A stretch of DNA of 64,000 nt from Chalciporus piperatus (taxonomy: Eukaryota > Basidiomycota > Agaricomycetes > Boletales > Boletaceae): assembly GCA_038093975.1 (NCBI GenBank), contig JBBPTG010000002.1, forward strand, positions 1,054,001-1,118,000. The letters run 5' to 3'. The translations under genes were made by a program, and so were the position numbers. Shown in pieces: positions 34,760 to 46,521 of the stretch. Below the pieces are notes generated by a model. The model ran no database searches. It saw only the letters and a list, made by a program, of their open reading frames with translations, and had not been told where the DNA came from. How positions within the stretch are numbered: position 1 is the stretch's first letter; each line of letters starts with the position of its first letter.

Positions 34760-36358
34760 ATGACTTTACCGCAACTTTACTCTCAACTTGTTATCAATCT
34801 ACAGGCTGCATGGAGGACCGAATGTCTCGCATTTGCCTCGACTGCTCTGGTGATCTGGGATCACGCTATCACTTTCGATCAAGAAGTGAGTAATCCCATG
34901 TCGATCCTATTGTCTGTTCGTGATGTGCTTTGCTGTAGGTCGAATTATTCTGGACTGGGGACTGGAGTATCTCAGGGGTTCTGTATTTGACTGTAGGTCT
35001 TGACCTCATTCTACTTCATGACCTTACTATGGAATCCCAGATTAGATATCTTGCTCTAGCATTGTGTGGGTGAGTGGTGCTTTACCTCAATGGTTCGTGA
35101 ACTCGCAGCTCACAGTACGATGCAGTCTGTCGTATTACAGTAAGTGGGTCCCGTCAGATATGTGCACAGATTCAGTATTTAATTTCATGCAATTTTGGGA
35201 CAGTATACGGCAGTGTCCCTAAAATTGCGGTAAGCTCGTGCTATCTTGCTAGATCGATCTATCTTATCCCAACAAATTTCTCATAGTCAACCCAGGCCCT
35301 ATCCCAATATGTCAAACAGTGAGTATCAGCATCAGAATTGCCACAGTACCTTCATTTCGAGTCATGCGTTCTAGGGGTGGTCCTGTGATACACGCCGGAT
35401 ATATTCTCGTATTCGTGCTCGTCCTACTGTGTCAAGGTGCGTGCGCTGGCTTGTGAAGTATCCCTGTGAAGGACCTCATTGCGGATTTTCTAGCTGTTGT
35501 AGCTCTGCGTGTATGGTATCTTTTCTCGAGGAATCGTGTGGTCCGCTTCGGGTCGATGGTCCTATACTGTGGAAGTATCATCAGCTGCAGCATTCTCGGT
35601 GCACGAGAATGGAACGCAGTCAACCAAGAGTTCGATGAGGTGGCCAACATCTTCGTTCAACCGAGATTAACGGCGATCTGGTTCATCTTCTTCCCGTGTT
35701 TGATTGTCCACTGCATCTTGTTCATGTGCAAAATATGGAGGGTCGTGGAGAGTAGGCACATTTGGAATGACGCGCCGGTGATGAGGACAATGTTGAAGGA
35801 GTGAGTAATCAATTCCTAGCTCTTTTCTGCGTACCGTTCCTGATCGCTTTCAAACAAAGAGGAGCATTGATGTACACCTTCGCGACAGGTGCGACCGGCT
35901 ATTCGGAAAATCCGTGATCTGCTCAACTTGGTGTAGGCTCTCTCATCTGGTCTATTGTCGGTCTCAACGATGTCACGAACCCGTTAGTAAGTCCAAATAT
36001 TGTCTGGGCGAGGGTCGGCGTTAACTGGCCTCGTCTACAGCTTTATCAGCCTGCGCTTCTTGGAAAGTAAGTTTCCCCGAACGTCGTAGTGATTCCCCAC
36101 AGTACTTAGCCCATCAACGACCACAGCTTCGCTGTCGCTGCCGCTGCCGTTTCCGTGTGTAGGGCCATGCTCAACATCGGATCATTGGCAGCGACGTGGC
36201 ATGTCGAGCCTTCGTGGCTATTGAATCACGCAGAACTCAGCCGTGTCCATTGGAGATCAAATGGGCATGGCAGGGTGATCAACTTTCTAGTAGGAGATGT
36301 CGGTGATGATGATGACGAGGCGGAGTCGGAGACAGATATTGAGATGACAGGTATGTAG
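34760..36358 (+). CDS. DUF6533-type seven-helix membrane protein
   Basis: A predicted integral membrane protein of a family expanded in mushroom-forming fungi, with no known function. The start at 34760 (TLPQLYSQLVINLQAAW) leads into the DUF6533 N-terminal motif ALVIWDHAITFDQEV, then LFWTGDWSISGVLYL and an RYLALA-like stretch across introns. Later exons give ALRVWYLFSRNRVVRFGSMV, TAIWFIFFPCLIVHCILFMC and GSLIWSIVGLNDVTNPL, each a membrane span. The C-terminal tail is acidic (GDDDDEAESETDIEM) and ends at 36358. The gene has about ten short introns, many only 48-60 nt, so exact exon borders are approximate. Confidence 0.78.
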
Positions 36359-36549
36359 CCTTGCAGGCCCAGGCTTGTCGAAAGACAATTGTTCCTTCTC
36401 CCATTCTTCATTCGTTCCCTACTTCTCCACTTGGACTGTAGCCCAGTCACGATAAATCACTAGTGCAATTCTTTGACTTCCTCCAAGACTCCATCCAACG
36501 TTTATCTACTCACTATACCCGCAAGTTACAGACGAGTAGTATGGGACAC

Positions 36550-37159
36550 TCATTTACCGAGAAGCTGTGAATCAATTACATCCTTTGTCAGACCCTCTGG
36601 TCCGTCTTGCATCTCAATGACATTGTATATTCTCGTCTAAAAAGATTGGTCGTGAATCCCAATTATTGTAGGTCAAATCACGGATACTAGACGCACAGTT
36701 TCCTGAAAGTTGATAAGTGCACTCGCATGCAAAGTCATGATGCCGATCTCGCATGATGTAGGTATCCAGTTGATTAGGACCAACGGGAACGAGATTCTTC
36801 CATCGCTCTGTTTGAGCTTGTAGGAGAGCACGACGTATCTCGGGGAGTTATCCGGGAGTTCTGACGGATGTCAGTCACACACTTAGATCTGCTCGATGTC
36901 AAGACGGTTCAGAGTTCAAACTACCTTCTGCAAGCTCTTCGATGGTGATATCGTCAAACCGCTTTTCCTCTGTCATGACGAGCGCTTCCCTGTCGATCTT
37001 GACAATGAGCGCAGCACTCCCTTGACTCCGCTTCGCGAAGCGGAACTTCTCAAGGGTAGCCTTGAGGTCATCGCGAATGTCAACTGTGCGCGACTTTCGA
37101 TGTGTCAGGATTCGAGTACCATGACGATAAGTCAAGTCGGGGCGTGTCGAGCTTACCAT
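36550..37159 (-). CDS. AIM7: Glia maturation factor-like ADF-H protein (AIM7/GMF)
   Basis: A small actin-depolymerising-factor-fold protein of the GMF family, which in yeast removes Arp2/3 branches from actin. The start codon forms its own exon (37157-37159), spliced by a 63-nt intron (37094-37156) to SRTVDIRDDLKATLEKFRFA. KRSQGSAALIVKIDREALVM and FDDITIEELAE follow. The next exons give sequence like SPRYVVLSYKLKQSDGRISF and INWIPTSCEIGIMTLHASAL, then INFQET and a last exon ending VIDSQLLGK. Total length is about 140 residues, normal for GMF. It diverges from the MFS gene. Confidence 0.88.
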
Positions 37160-37344
37160 TATATACAACGATCTTGGCTGTTGGAGAACGAGATTAGACT
37201 AGTCAGTGCTGACTACAAACGTACTAGTAAGGACTAGTGCTTACAAGTTGTACACACGCCTTAGAAATCAATTATTAACGCCGAGTCTTCGGATAAGAAT
37301 TTCTGATTCGCCTCGCTCAAGCCTCGCTTTCAACGTCTGCCATC
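37160..37344. promoter_or_regulatory. Divergent promoter region GMF/AIM7 / MFS transporter
   Basis: 185 bp between the two start codons on opposite strands, so promoters are shared or overlapping. No clear TATA or operator motif was found. Confidence 0.4.
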
Positions 37345-39847
37345 ATGTCTCGCTCGAGAGACACTTTCCCTTCAGATAGTCTGGACGCTCTGGACGAATA
37401 TGCACACGGATTCGGACATCACCAGGAAGAGTCCACGCTCCTTGGTTCCGACTCGGATATCCATTCTCCTCTGACAGACGAAGAGGAGGACGAAGATCAC
37501 ATCCAGGAGGTCGCCCTATGGAACAAGCTTCCTTGGTGGAAGAGACCATCTCCCTACTGGTCAGTGTAGTCAAAACACGTGTGGTCATGTTCCAATGCAT
37601 TCTTCGAAAGGATGATCTTTGGAGTACCCCTCGGGTCTATTGGATACTCGGCCACGCTTGCCCCGAGGGTTGGCATGTACACCACTCTGGCGTGTCGCAT
37701 TCACAGACCGGAATACGTCTCAACTAACCTCTCCTCACATTCCTTCGCCTTGTACAACACTCCTACAATCCATGCTGCGGACCAACCTATTCTGCAAGTT
37801 TATGACGGCGGTAATACCACGGCGTCATCCGTTTTCCTTCCAAATTCCACTGATCCCCTGACAATCTATACCCAAAATGGACCCGATAGCAAACAGCGGT
37901 GCGCTTCGGATCCAGTCGTGCAAGCAGCCGTCGCGAAGCTGAACGCAGGTTTGCGCGTAATTCTTTACTTTACGTTTGTCTAAACTCGATCTTAGTCCTT
38001 GTGACTGCCATGGGGATTATTGCTTGCATCACGACTGGCTGGTGGGGATCTGTAAGCGTTCATAAAACCCAGACATTATCTTCCGCTTAGTGCATTGGGT
38101 CAGTTGTCGGATCGTTTTGGACGACGTCCTATCGTGTGGATCTCTATGTTGGGTCTCCTCGCCACTGATATCATCCATGTCGTCACCGCGCTTTTCGTTG
38201 ACGTCTTGCCCGGTGGGTATTGGTTCCTTTTGATTGGTTATTTGGTAGAAGGTTTTTGTGGAGGTGAGTACTCTCAATCACGGGTATATGCGTGACATCG
38301 ACAATGTATAGGTCTACCGACCGGAGTGGCTGTCAATCATGCATACCTAGCAGATACGACGGAACCATCTACGAGGTTGGTCATGATCACTCTGGTTCAT
38401 GTTGTTGTCTTTTGAGACCGTATGATGCCCAGGTCGCGTTATTTCTCGCTTTCGCTGGGTGTTATGTTCGCAGGCGTCGGTATTGGGCCGATTCTGGGGG
38501 GTCTCCTCATACGTTGGACGGAGACTACGTTATCTGTCTTTTATTTCGCCACCGTCCTCCATGGCCTGTACACGATTCTCATCCTGTTCCTCCTTCCGGA
38601 ATCACTTACTCGAGCAAGAGCACGCGGCGCACGTCTGCGACGCAGGAAAGAGAAGGCAAACAAGGTGTATGGTCACCGTGTTCTTGAAATACTCAAGAGT
38701 GCCACCCAGTTCCTCAGTCCGATAGTCATTCTCCTGCCTGGGCGTATCTCGGAAGCAAATTCACCTCGCAAAGGCAGGAGAGATTGGACTCTCTTCTTCA
38801 TTGCCATTTCCTATGGCCTGATCACGAGCGTCATGGTGGGTTGTTTCGTCACAACCATTGAAGAATGTTTTTTTTACCAATATCGTGGATCCAGGGCTCC
38901 TATTCTTACAAGTTCCAATACGCCGCAGCGCAATTCAAGTGGTCGTCGGAAATTGTGGGTAGCTAACCTGGATCACCATGAATTCCATCTCTAAATAGTT
39001 GTAATACAGACGAGTTACTACATAGCAGCAATTGGTGCTACCCGGGCTGCCTTCCTGGCACTTATTCTACCTGGTAAGGGGTTGATCACTATTCACCAGC
39101 GAAAATGTTGCTCAAGAGCTTTAGTTATCATCAAATATCTCAACCCCCTCCCCGTTCAGCTTCCCTCCACATCCGATGAGCCATTACGAGGCGCCATCGG
39201 ACTTTCTGCGACCAACAATTCCAGTGAACGCCCGGACTCTCCCCAGCACACTCCTTCAAAGTCACATAGTCGCACCGCTTCCAGCTCACCACAGTTTGAC
39301 CTCAAATTAGCACGCATCTCTATCTGGATGGAAGCCCTAGCTTATCTCAGCATGGCAGTCTCCACCACCGGTGGCCTCTTCACCTTTTCATCCTTAATTG
39401 GAGCTCTCGGCGGAGGATTCTCCCCTGCTGTGCAGGCACTCGCGCTGGAAGTTTACACGAGGGCCAGTCACCAAGGACGAGGAGAAGTTGGCAAGTTGTT
39501 CGGAGCACTCAGTGTCGTCCAGGCTCTCGCGTACGTTTGCTACCCGTTTTCATCTGTTTCATAGGCGACCCTCTCTGACGACATTCCGGGTCTTCGTCGA
39601 TGTTAGGTCTCAGATAATTAGTCCAGCGTTGTATGGCTTCATATATTCCGCCACGGTATCGACGTTCCCGCAAGCCATCATGTTGCTCTCTATGACCACC
39701 TCCTTCCTCGCGTTCCTTGCCCTTTTGTTCGTCCGCGCTCCTTCGGAGCCATCTGGTGGTAGCTTGACCCGCGAGCATGGGGACTCCGTCGATAGTGCTG
39801 AACTTTTGGCGGCAGCTGCGGAGGAGACCCTCATCGACGGGCGATAA
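37345..39847 (+). CDS. Major facilitator superfamily transporter (TCR/Tet-like)
   Basis: A predicted twelve-span transporter. The N-terminus is cytosolic and acidic (SDIHSPLTDEEEDEDHIQEV), ending in WNKLPWWKRPSPYW, where the first intron splits the Trp codon (TG|G) and joins to MIFGVPLGSIGYSATL. The loop motif LSDRFGRRPIVWIS is the MFS motif A, and MFAGVGIGPILGGLLIRWTE is the fifth-helix motif of the drug/H+ antiporter type. A long cytosolic loop with Ser/Pro runs (DSPQHTPSKSHSRTASSS) precedes the second half. The C-terminus ends in AELLAAAAEETLIDGR. Similar proteins sit near human MFSD10/14-like and fungal Tet-like carriers; substrate unknown. Confidence 0.85.
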
Positions 39848-40134
39848 GAAGGGGACAGTGACAGTTGGATATTTAATCAGTCGATTTGTGGCCTATTTAT
39901 TGTGTACTGCATCTGCTGGATGTTTGGATGACTCTTGGTCTTTTGGGTATCTCTACACACAACGTTCGGTACATGTATACTACCTGTACTCGATGGTACG
40001 GTCGTACAAACTAAGACGGTGAGTAGTCCTAGAGTGTGACGCTATAAAATACATATTAAACCTGAAGCGTGGAACAAGAAACAAGAGAGAAAGTGGGTCC
40101 CGAAAAGCAACGCGCACGGTGAGCCGTGAAAGCC

Positions 40135-41734
40135 TCATGCAGTGTCCATGATTGCGGAAGCACCGTTTCCACTCGAACTCGAACCCCACCAACTTCCCAA
40201 CCATTTCCACGCCGCGTAACCACAGAAGAAATTGAAGATACCCACGACGGATGAACCTGCGCCGACCAAGACGAGGAGCCACCATATGTACCCAATAATA
40301 CGGTCCAGGCTGCGGCCTAGGTACTTCTTCAGGAGTACGGAGCTGTCGGGTGTTGGAGCATATGTTGCCGGGAGGCGGAGGAGAGGGGAAAAAGACGGTT
40401 CTTCGAGGGGAGACGTTGAAGTCGACTCGGAAGGGAAGGTAGAAGGTGCCGGGAGAAGAAGAAGGGATACCACTGGTTTCTGGTGGGCGAGAGGATGTCA
40501 GAGATAAGGCATCGCATACAAAGGCATCCGGATGAGACTTACATGGTCAGAGGTTACATACGAAGGAATGGACGTATACAAAAGGTTAGTGATGGCTGAT
40601 TTATCAGGCATATCTGGTGAGTCGGTGTATGTCGTATACATGATCCTGTCCGTCCATGACGGCGTTCGCTTCGTGCTGGACGCGAACAAAAACATTAGAC
40701 AGCTGGATTGATGAAATGTTGAGAGAAAAACACGTACTTATATTTGTCGACTTCACCTAGCACATATTTATATGTGCACTTGAACGTCCAGAAGGGACCC
40801 TCCCGCAAGCCAATGAACACGCGTCCTTTGCGGCGTTCGCTGATGAGCTGGTCGTACTCTTTCAGGCTTTCGCGCGTTTTCTCCGTTGTGAGCATGGATA
40901 ATGCCCGTTCTCCCCCCGACTCAGAAATAAGCGGATGCGAAGGGGGTATCGCGACACGAAAGTTGAGGTCGCCAAGGAAGAAAAGATGAGAGGTCGTATA
41001 CATGGTGGTGGGGACCTGGTAGGGAGAAGAGGGAAGCGGGGGAAAGAGGAGCGTACGAACTAGGAGGTGATAGTCTGCTATCCTGCGTTGTAGGTGTGGT
41101 TCGTGCGCTGTGAGATGGGCGCAGACAAACCTGGTGGATGCATCGATGAGAGGTCAGCTCGGGGTATGGATATGGATGAAATCACTGACGTGAAAATCTC
41201 TCCAACCTCTGATCCACGATCAGCGACACGGAATCGTACGCCTACAGCACCCTTGTTACCCATATACGCGGGACCACAACCCATCCATTGCGTCTGCACG
41301 TCACATATGTTACGAGCAACTGTGTCGTCTCTCGCATATACGAGCAATGCGACCCCGACGTTGACAATCTTTGCGACTAGCGAATAAGACTCCTTGTTCG
41401 GGGCATGGGTTTCGATCTGGGTGCGTATATGCGTGTCCCTCTCGTCAATAACTGATTTTGAGACTCCAGCGACTGGGGGATGATTGACATTAGCTCCATT
41501 TCGAGACGCGAACGATGTTAACGCTGCAGACGTACGCCCAAGGTGGAGGGGTAATAGTTCTTGGAAACCAATAGCGACGATATCTGGTGCTCTGGGCTCT
41601 TTGAACAGGAAAGAGGACACCTGGAAGGTTGGTGTGAGCCAGTCCACGAGGTCCTGTGGAAGGCCTGCGCCAGCTTGGAGGTTGGTGTTGTACGTGCCGA
41701 TCTGTACGAGCAGGCGTTCGTTTATGTCACCCAT
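40135..41734 (-). CDS. Inositol polyphosphate 5-phosphatase-like protein with a C-terminal membrane segment
   Basis: A predicted Mg2+-dependent phosphatase that removes the 5-phosphate from inositol lipids. The likely start at 41734 gives GDINERLLVQIGTYNTNLQA; an upstream start at 41884 would add 50 residues. Catalytic boxes of the IPPc fold are visible: PDIVAIGFQELLPLHLG, MGCGPAYMGNKGAVGVRFRV, FVCAHLTAHEPHLQRR, LFFLGDLNFRVAIPPSHPL and KRTPSWTDRIMYTTY. The substrate loop ends with TSDHVSLI. A hydrophobic segment near the C-terminus (WWLLVLVGAGSSVVGIFNFF) suggests a tail-anchored enzyme, like fungal Synaptojanin-related phosphatases. The last exon ends at 40135. Confidence 0.85.
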
Positions 41735-43076
41735 TGGAACGCCTCGGTCGGTGGAGACGGCTGGAGTCCGCTGGACTGTATGTTCAATTGCGAGCCGGTT
41801 TACACGCTTGCCAAAATGCTGTCGCACTAGGGCAGTGCTAGTTAGACGTAGAAGCGAGGAGTCGCAACGCGCCCGGCTGTACACGCATCTTTGATCGGAC
41901 CGTCAACGTTCAACGTCAACGTTTCAACTTGGTTCCAACAAAACATGATGCCAAAACTTGGCCGAAAAGTTTTGACGTTCAACAGTCTCAAGACAGTCAT
42001 ATCATACTCCGAAACATGTCGCACTGGCAGAGCGCAATCTAGTCAATCTCGAGTCGAAATTCCTGAGGTTTACCTTGCTCACTCCGGCCGGCGACAACAA
42101 GAGGATCCCACCTTCCGCTTATTTATCTGAGCCAAGTAGAGCTCCCCGTTATCTCTCGCTCAACTATGAACTGCTCCCTGGATGATTCTGGGGAGCTTAG
42201 GCCCAGCTGGCATACACAGCCTCTTCGGCAGATCTGGCGAATTGCTTGACGCACTCACGTAGGCAAGTGCGGATGTCTTTGCATAATAATTTTCCCTGAC
42301 CGACGTACAGCCTTTCACGGGTTACCACTCGCCTTACGTTCTAATGAGGATGCGGAATTTCGGCCGTGTAAGTTTGCAACCAACCTGCACATGAGATAGC
42401 ATGAGATCCTGCAACGATAGCTTTTTCACGAAGTTTCTCCAAGCAGGGTCTCTATTCTCCGGTGCCTCCACGATGAGGGGAATTCTCAGCAACCACTTGG
42501 TCGCGGTTCTATCACCCGTTCTGTATTCAGGCTCATATGTGAGCGCGATGCTCGATAAAGCATCCCCTCAAGGCCTCATCTCTCACTCAACTTGCCTTCA
42601 AGTGTTGCAAGACCAAAATCCATGGGCCCGCGAATTGATATACCGAACACTACGATAGAAATCTCAATGTTCTCGTCGCTAGTTCACCTTCCATGTGGGG
42701 TCTTTAGTACCAAAAATTATCCCGTGTTTCCCTGTGACCCGGGTGGCGATACCGGTGGCCAGCGTCGAGGATGATGTATTTTTGGGTCCAAGTTGCATCT
42801 GGTTAGTTCCATGCGTCAAACGTTCTGTCAGAGGCTCTAGCGCAAGTTTCACAAAGCTTCTTCTCTAGCTTGGCGTTTCCATTTGAGAAAGGCGGGTTAC
42901 TTATCATTCTCTCAACCACGCAGGAGTCACCTGCTGTAACGATATCCGTGGACCCCCCATGCGAGCTCATCTGCCAGCCCCGCGGCACATAATGTGCCGT
43001 AACTTCTCTTTGGGCATACATAAGGCCTTAAGGACCCAATGTTGGATACCGACTCCAGTGCCTCCAGTCAGCAGCC
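41735..43076. other. Long intergenic region between divergent 5-phosphatase and OPT genes
   Basis: About 1.3 kb, the longest gene-free stretch outside the duplicated block. It should hold the promoters of both flanking genes and the alternative start (41884) of the 5-phosphatase. Open frames of 60-90 codons (for example 42401-42658) have no motif I can support. I found no repeat or RNA gene. Confidence 0.5.
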
Positions 43077-46000
43077 ATGGCCCACGAAGGACCCATTGGG
43101 ACTATTGACAACTACCCCACGGCAGTCAACAGGATGCATGAGGAGTCGTCCCATGCAAAGGCAGACGTCGAAGCAGCGTCAAGTGAACAAGCCGACGACG
43201 GTTCAGATATCGTCCTCTACAACGAACGTGAGATTGCAACTCACGTCATCTCTGTGGATGATGATCCATCGCTCAATCCTTGGACTTTCCGTTCGTTCTT
43301 CCTTGGACTTGGCCTCTCTGCCTTCGGTGCCTCGTTGGGTATGTCCGTCGTCCATTTCTTTGTCTACCCCGCTTATCCCGTCCGCAGCTGAAATCTATTA
43401 TTTCAAACCTGTATGCTCCGCTATATCCACATCGATTACTCTATCTCATGCTGTCACTTGTAGCAAACCGTCCAGGTGTCTTTGATGTTCCTTGCTATTG
43501 TCACCTACGTCCTCGGCTTCGCGATGGAGACCTTTATTCCCCGCCACGGGGTATTCCGGTATCTAAACCCTGTAAGGAAACATTAACTTAGTATTGCAAC
43601 CTCGCCATCAGCTAACCCCTTTCAGCACCCGTTTAACAAGAAGGAAAATGCATTCATCATCATCATGGCTAGCGCGGCAGCAAATTCCGCCCTTGCAACT
43701 GAGGTTCTTGCTGTGCAGCGCTTGTACTATAACATCATGCCCAATGCTGCAGCTTCCATCTTCTTGCTGTTCTCCAGTCAATTGCTCGGCTACGGTATCG
43801 GTGGTGTAATGAGATGTGAGTTCACTGATCATGACAGATGATGAATTTCTAACAAAATGGACGAAAAGCGATATTGCTATACCCTTCCAAGATGCTTTAC
43901 CCTGGTGTCCTACCACTAATTTCTATGTTCGACGCATTTTTCCGGGATGGTGCCTCTGCACGCCGCCGATTGAAGGTTTTCTACATTGTATTTTCTGCGT
44001 AAGACCGCACTTGTTGGTCATTGATCATCAACCAACCTTGACTTCACAGCATATTTGTTTGGGAACTCTTCCCGGAGTGGATATTCCCACTGCTCACTGG
44101 CTTTTCGATTATCTGCCTTGCAGTTCCAAATAACGCTGCAGTCTCCCGAGTTTTCGGTGGAAGTAATGGTAACCAAGGTTTGGGTCTTCTCTCCATTTGC
44201 TTCGACTGGCAGGTGGGTTGTGAGCACTAAGGGGGTTCCTTTAGCTAACATCCAAGTACCAGTATATCTCCGGCGGTATAAACCCTATGGCAATCCCCTT
44301 GAAAGCTCAGGTAGGTCGAAAATGGGATGTCTGGTTGAATAGCACGGCTTACAGGACGTTAGGTTTCCAGCTTCATTGGATTCTTGTTATGCATGTGCGT
44401 ACGCAGCGAATTCACCATCGTCCGCTTCTGATCGATGGGTGTCAGGGTCGTGTTCGTCGCCGTCTTCTACAACAACATCTGGGACTCTCAGAACTTCCCC
44501 TTCGTAGGTTTTGGTATGCTCTTGGGGAGCGTAGCGCTTACAGTTATAATCAGCTCTCTCAACTATTGTTCTCCCAGAATGGCGCGCTTTACAATCAGAG
44601 TTTGATTTTGAACTCAAACTACGAAGTCGACCCCACTCTCCTTGCCGAACAGGGGCTGCCGTACCACGCAGGCACCTGGGTTGTACACCTCGTCGCCACG
44701 AACCTAGCATTTGCAGCCACTTTCACTCACCTCCTCCTCTGGAACCGCGAAGACCTGCGTGGAGCTTGGGGCTGGATGAGTCCATTGAACCTCCGCAACC
44801 GGTGGCAAGAATTTACCTGGCAAAACGTCAACTGGAAGCTCTGGCAGCATGACGGTATTCGGGAACAACCCAAGGAAAATGAGGATATCGACCCACACTA
44901 CGCTGAAATGTTGAAGGTGAGTTCCACGGACGGCCAATTCCAGACCGAAAGGTGACGCTTCTGTGTCCAAGTACCCCGACGCCCCGGACAGCTGGTACTA
45001 TGCCGTCTTTGTTTTCTCATTCGCTGTCGCTTTGGTCGTCATCTACAAGGGCGACTCTACGTTGCCATGGTGGGGCTTCGTCATATCTGTTCTTCTCGCG
45101 TTCGTGTCAATTCTCTTCTTTGGAGCCTTGTACGCAATCACGGGAATCGGTATTTCCATCCGTAGGTCCTTTGACTCAATTGCTCTCCTGGTATTGCTAA
45201 ATTGTGATAAGAAACATTTGTGCAGATGATTGCTGGATACTTGCACCCCGGCAAACCCATGGCGAATATGTACTTTGTTTTGTACAGCTACAGTGAGTCT
45301 ATCCCTCTACTCGTTAGACATGGCCTCACAGCCTCTAGACACTGTTAGCCAGGCTGCCTTACTACTCCGTGACTTGAAGATTGGCCAGTGTGAGCTTTGT
45401 CTCTGAAAAGTCGCATATCGCAAAGGCTGATGCATTGGTTATAGATGCCAAGCTTCCTCCCCGTGCTTCGTTCACTGCCCAGATTATCGGTACTCTCCTC
45501 GGCGCTGTCTTGAACTACTGTGAGTCAACATCAACCCTTTTTGTAATTATGTCTTACATGTTTCCTCTTGAGTCTTGATGAACTCTATCATCGACAGTCA
45601 GCGTGAGATTCTGCTCTCTGTCCAGGGAACGAACATTTGGTCAGGCCAGCAACCCCAACAATACAACTCCGAAGCCATCACATGGGGGGGTCTCAGCCAT
45701 CAGTTGTTCTCCGCTGGTATGAGGTATCAATGGGTTCCATGGTCATATCTAGTTGGGCTCGCCGCCCCAGTGCCATTCTGGATCGTACACCGCTACTGGC
45801 CCAAACTCCGTGCTGACTATTACTACACGCCTATCGTCTGGTATGTGGTGGCTTTATATGTGGATGACTACGTCCCTGAAATGCAGGACTCGCTTAGCTC
45901 GTTCATCGGCTTCCTCTGCGTGGGCATCAACTCCTCGTGTTTGTCTTACTTTGCGATCGCGTTTGCCTCCCAGTGGTGGATTAGAACGCGCTACCCTCGT

Positions 46001-46228
46001 TGGTTCCAGAAGTACAACTACGTCGTCGGTGCAGGTACGCTCTGTTCCTACTTTTCCACTAGCATTGCAGCTCATAACCATTCATCAGCTCTCGACGGTG
46101 GCACTCAGGTCATGGTGTTCATCCTTTCCTTCGCTGTCCAAGGTGCGGCGGGTACTACCCATCTCTTCCCTGCGTGGTGGGGTGCCAACCAGGGTGGGAA
46201 CTACGACCGCTGTATGTATCTCAACTAG
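43077..46228 (+). CDS. OPT family oligopeptide transporter
   Basis: A predicted proton-coupled transporter of small peptides or metal chelates in the plasma membrane. The start at 43077 opens a hydrophilic N-terminus, then DDDPSLNPWTFRSFFLGLGL, typical of OPT proteins. Further exons give YFKPQTVQVSLMFLAIVTYV across an intron, PFNKKENAFIIIMASAAANS and ATEVLAVQRLYYN, which is the classical OPT region. Then come SVVFGGSNG-like, WQYISGG, QGLPYHAGTWVVHLVATNL, AKLPPRASFTAQIIGTLLGA and SVQGTNIWSGQQPQQYNSEA. The C-terminus is HLFPAWWGANQGGNYDRCMY plus LN. About twelve introns; a few exon borders near 44200-44600 are approximate. Confidence 0.9.
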
Positions 46229-46521
46229 ATGCAAGTACAAGGCCAAGTGTGTCATTAGCCAGGATATTCTTTGGGATGTAAGGACTCGGATGGGTCGGAC
46301 TCCACGCGCTTATAGCACAGCACTCTAAACTTCCCCGGTTAACCATACTTTAATAGTGCAAGAATAAAGGCAAGCATGTATTGTAGTACATGTTATACTA
46401 GTAGCCCGTCGGAATACTAGGCGTTGGTTGAAGGTTGAGGCCTTGAGGTCTTAGGAAGATCGTTGTAGACCAAACGATTCTTCCACGACAAGCGACACGC
46501 GCCCAGACTCGGAATGCAACG

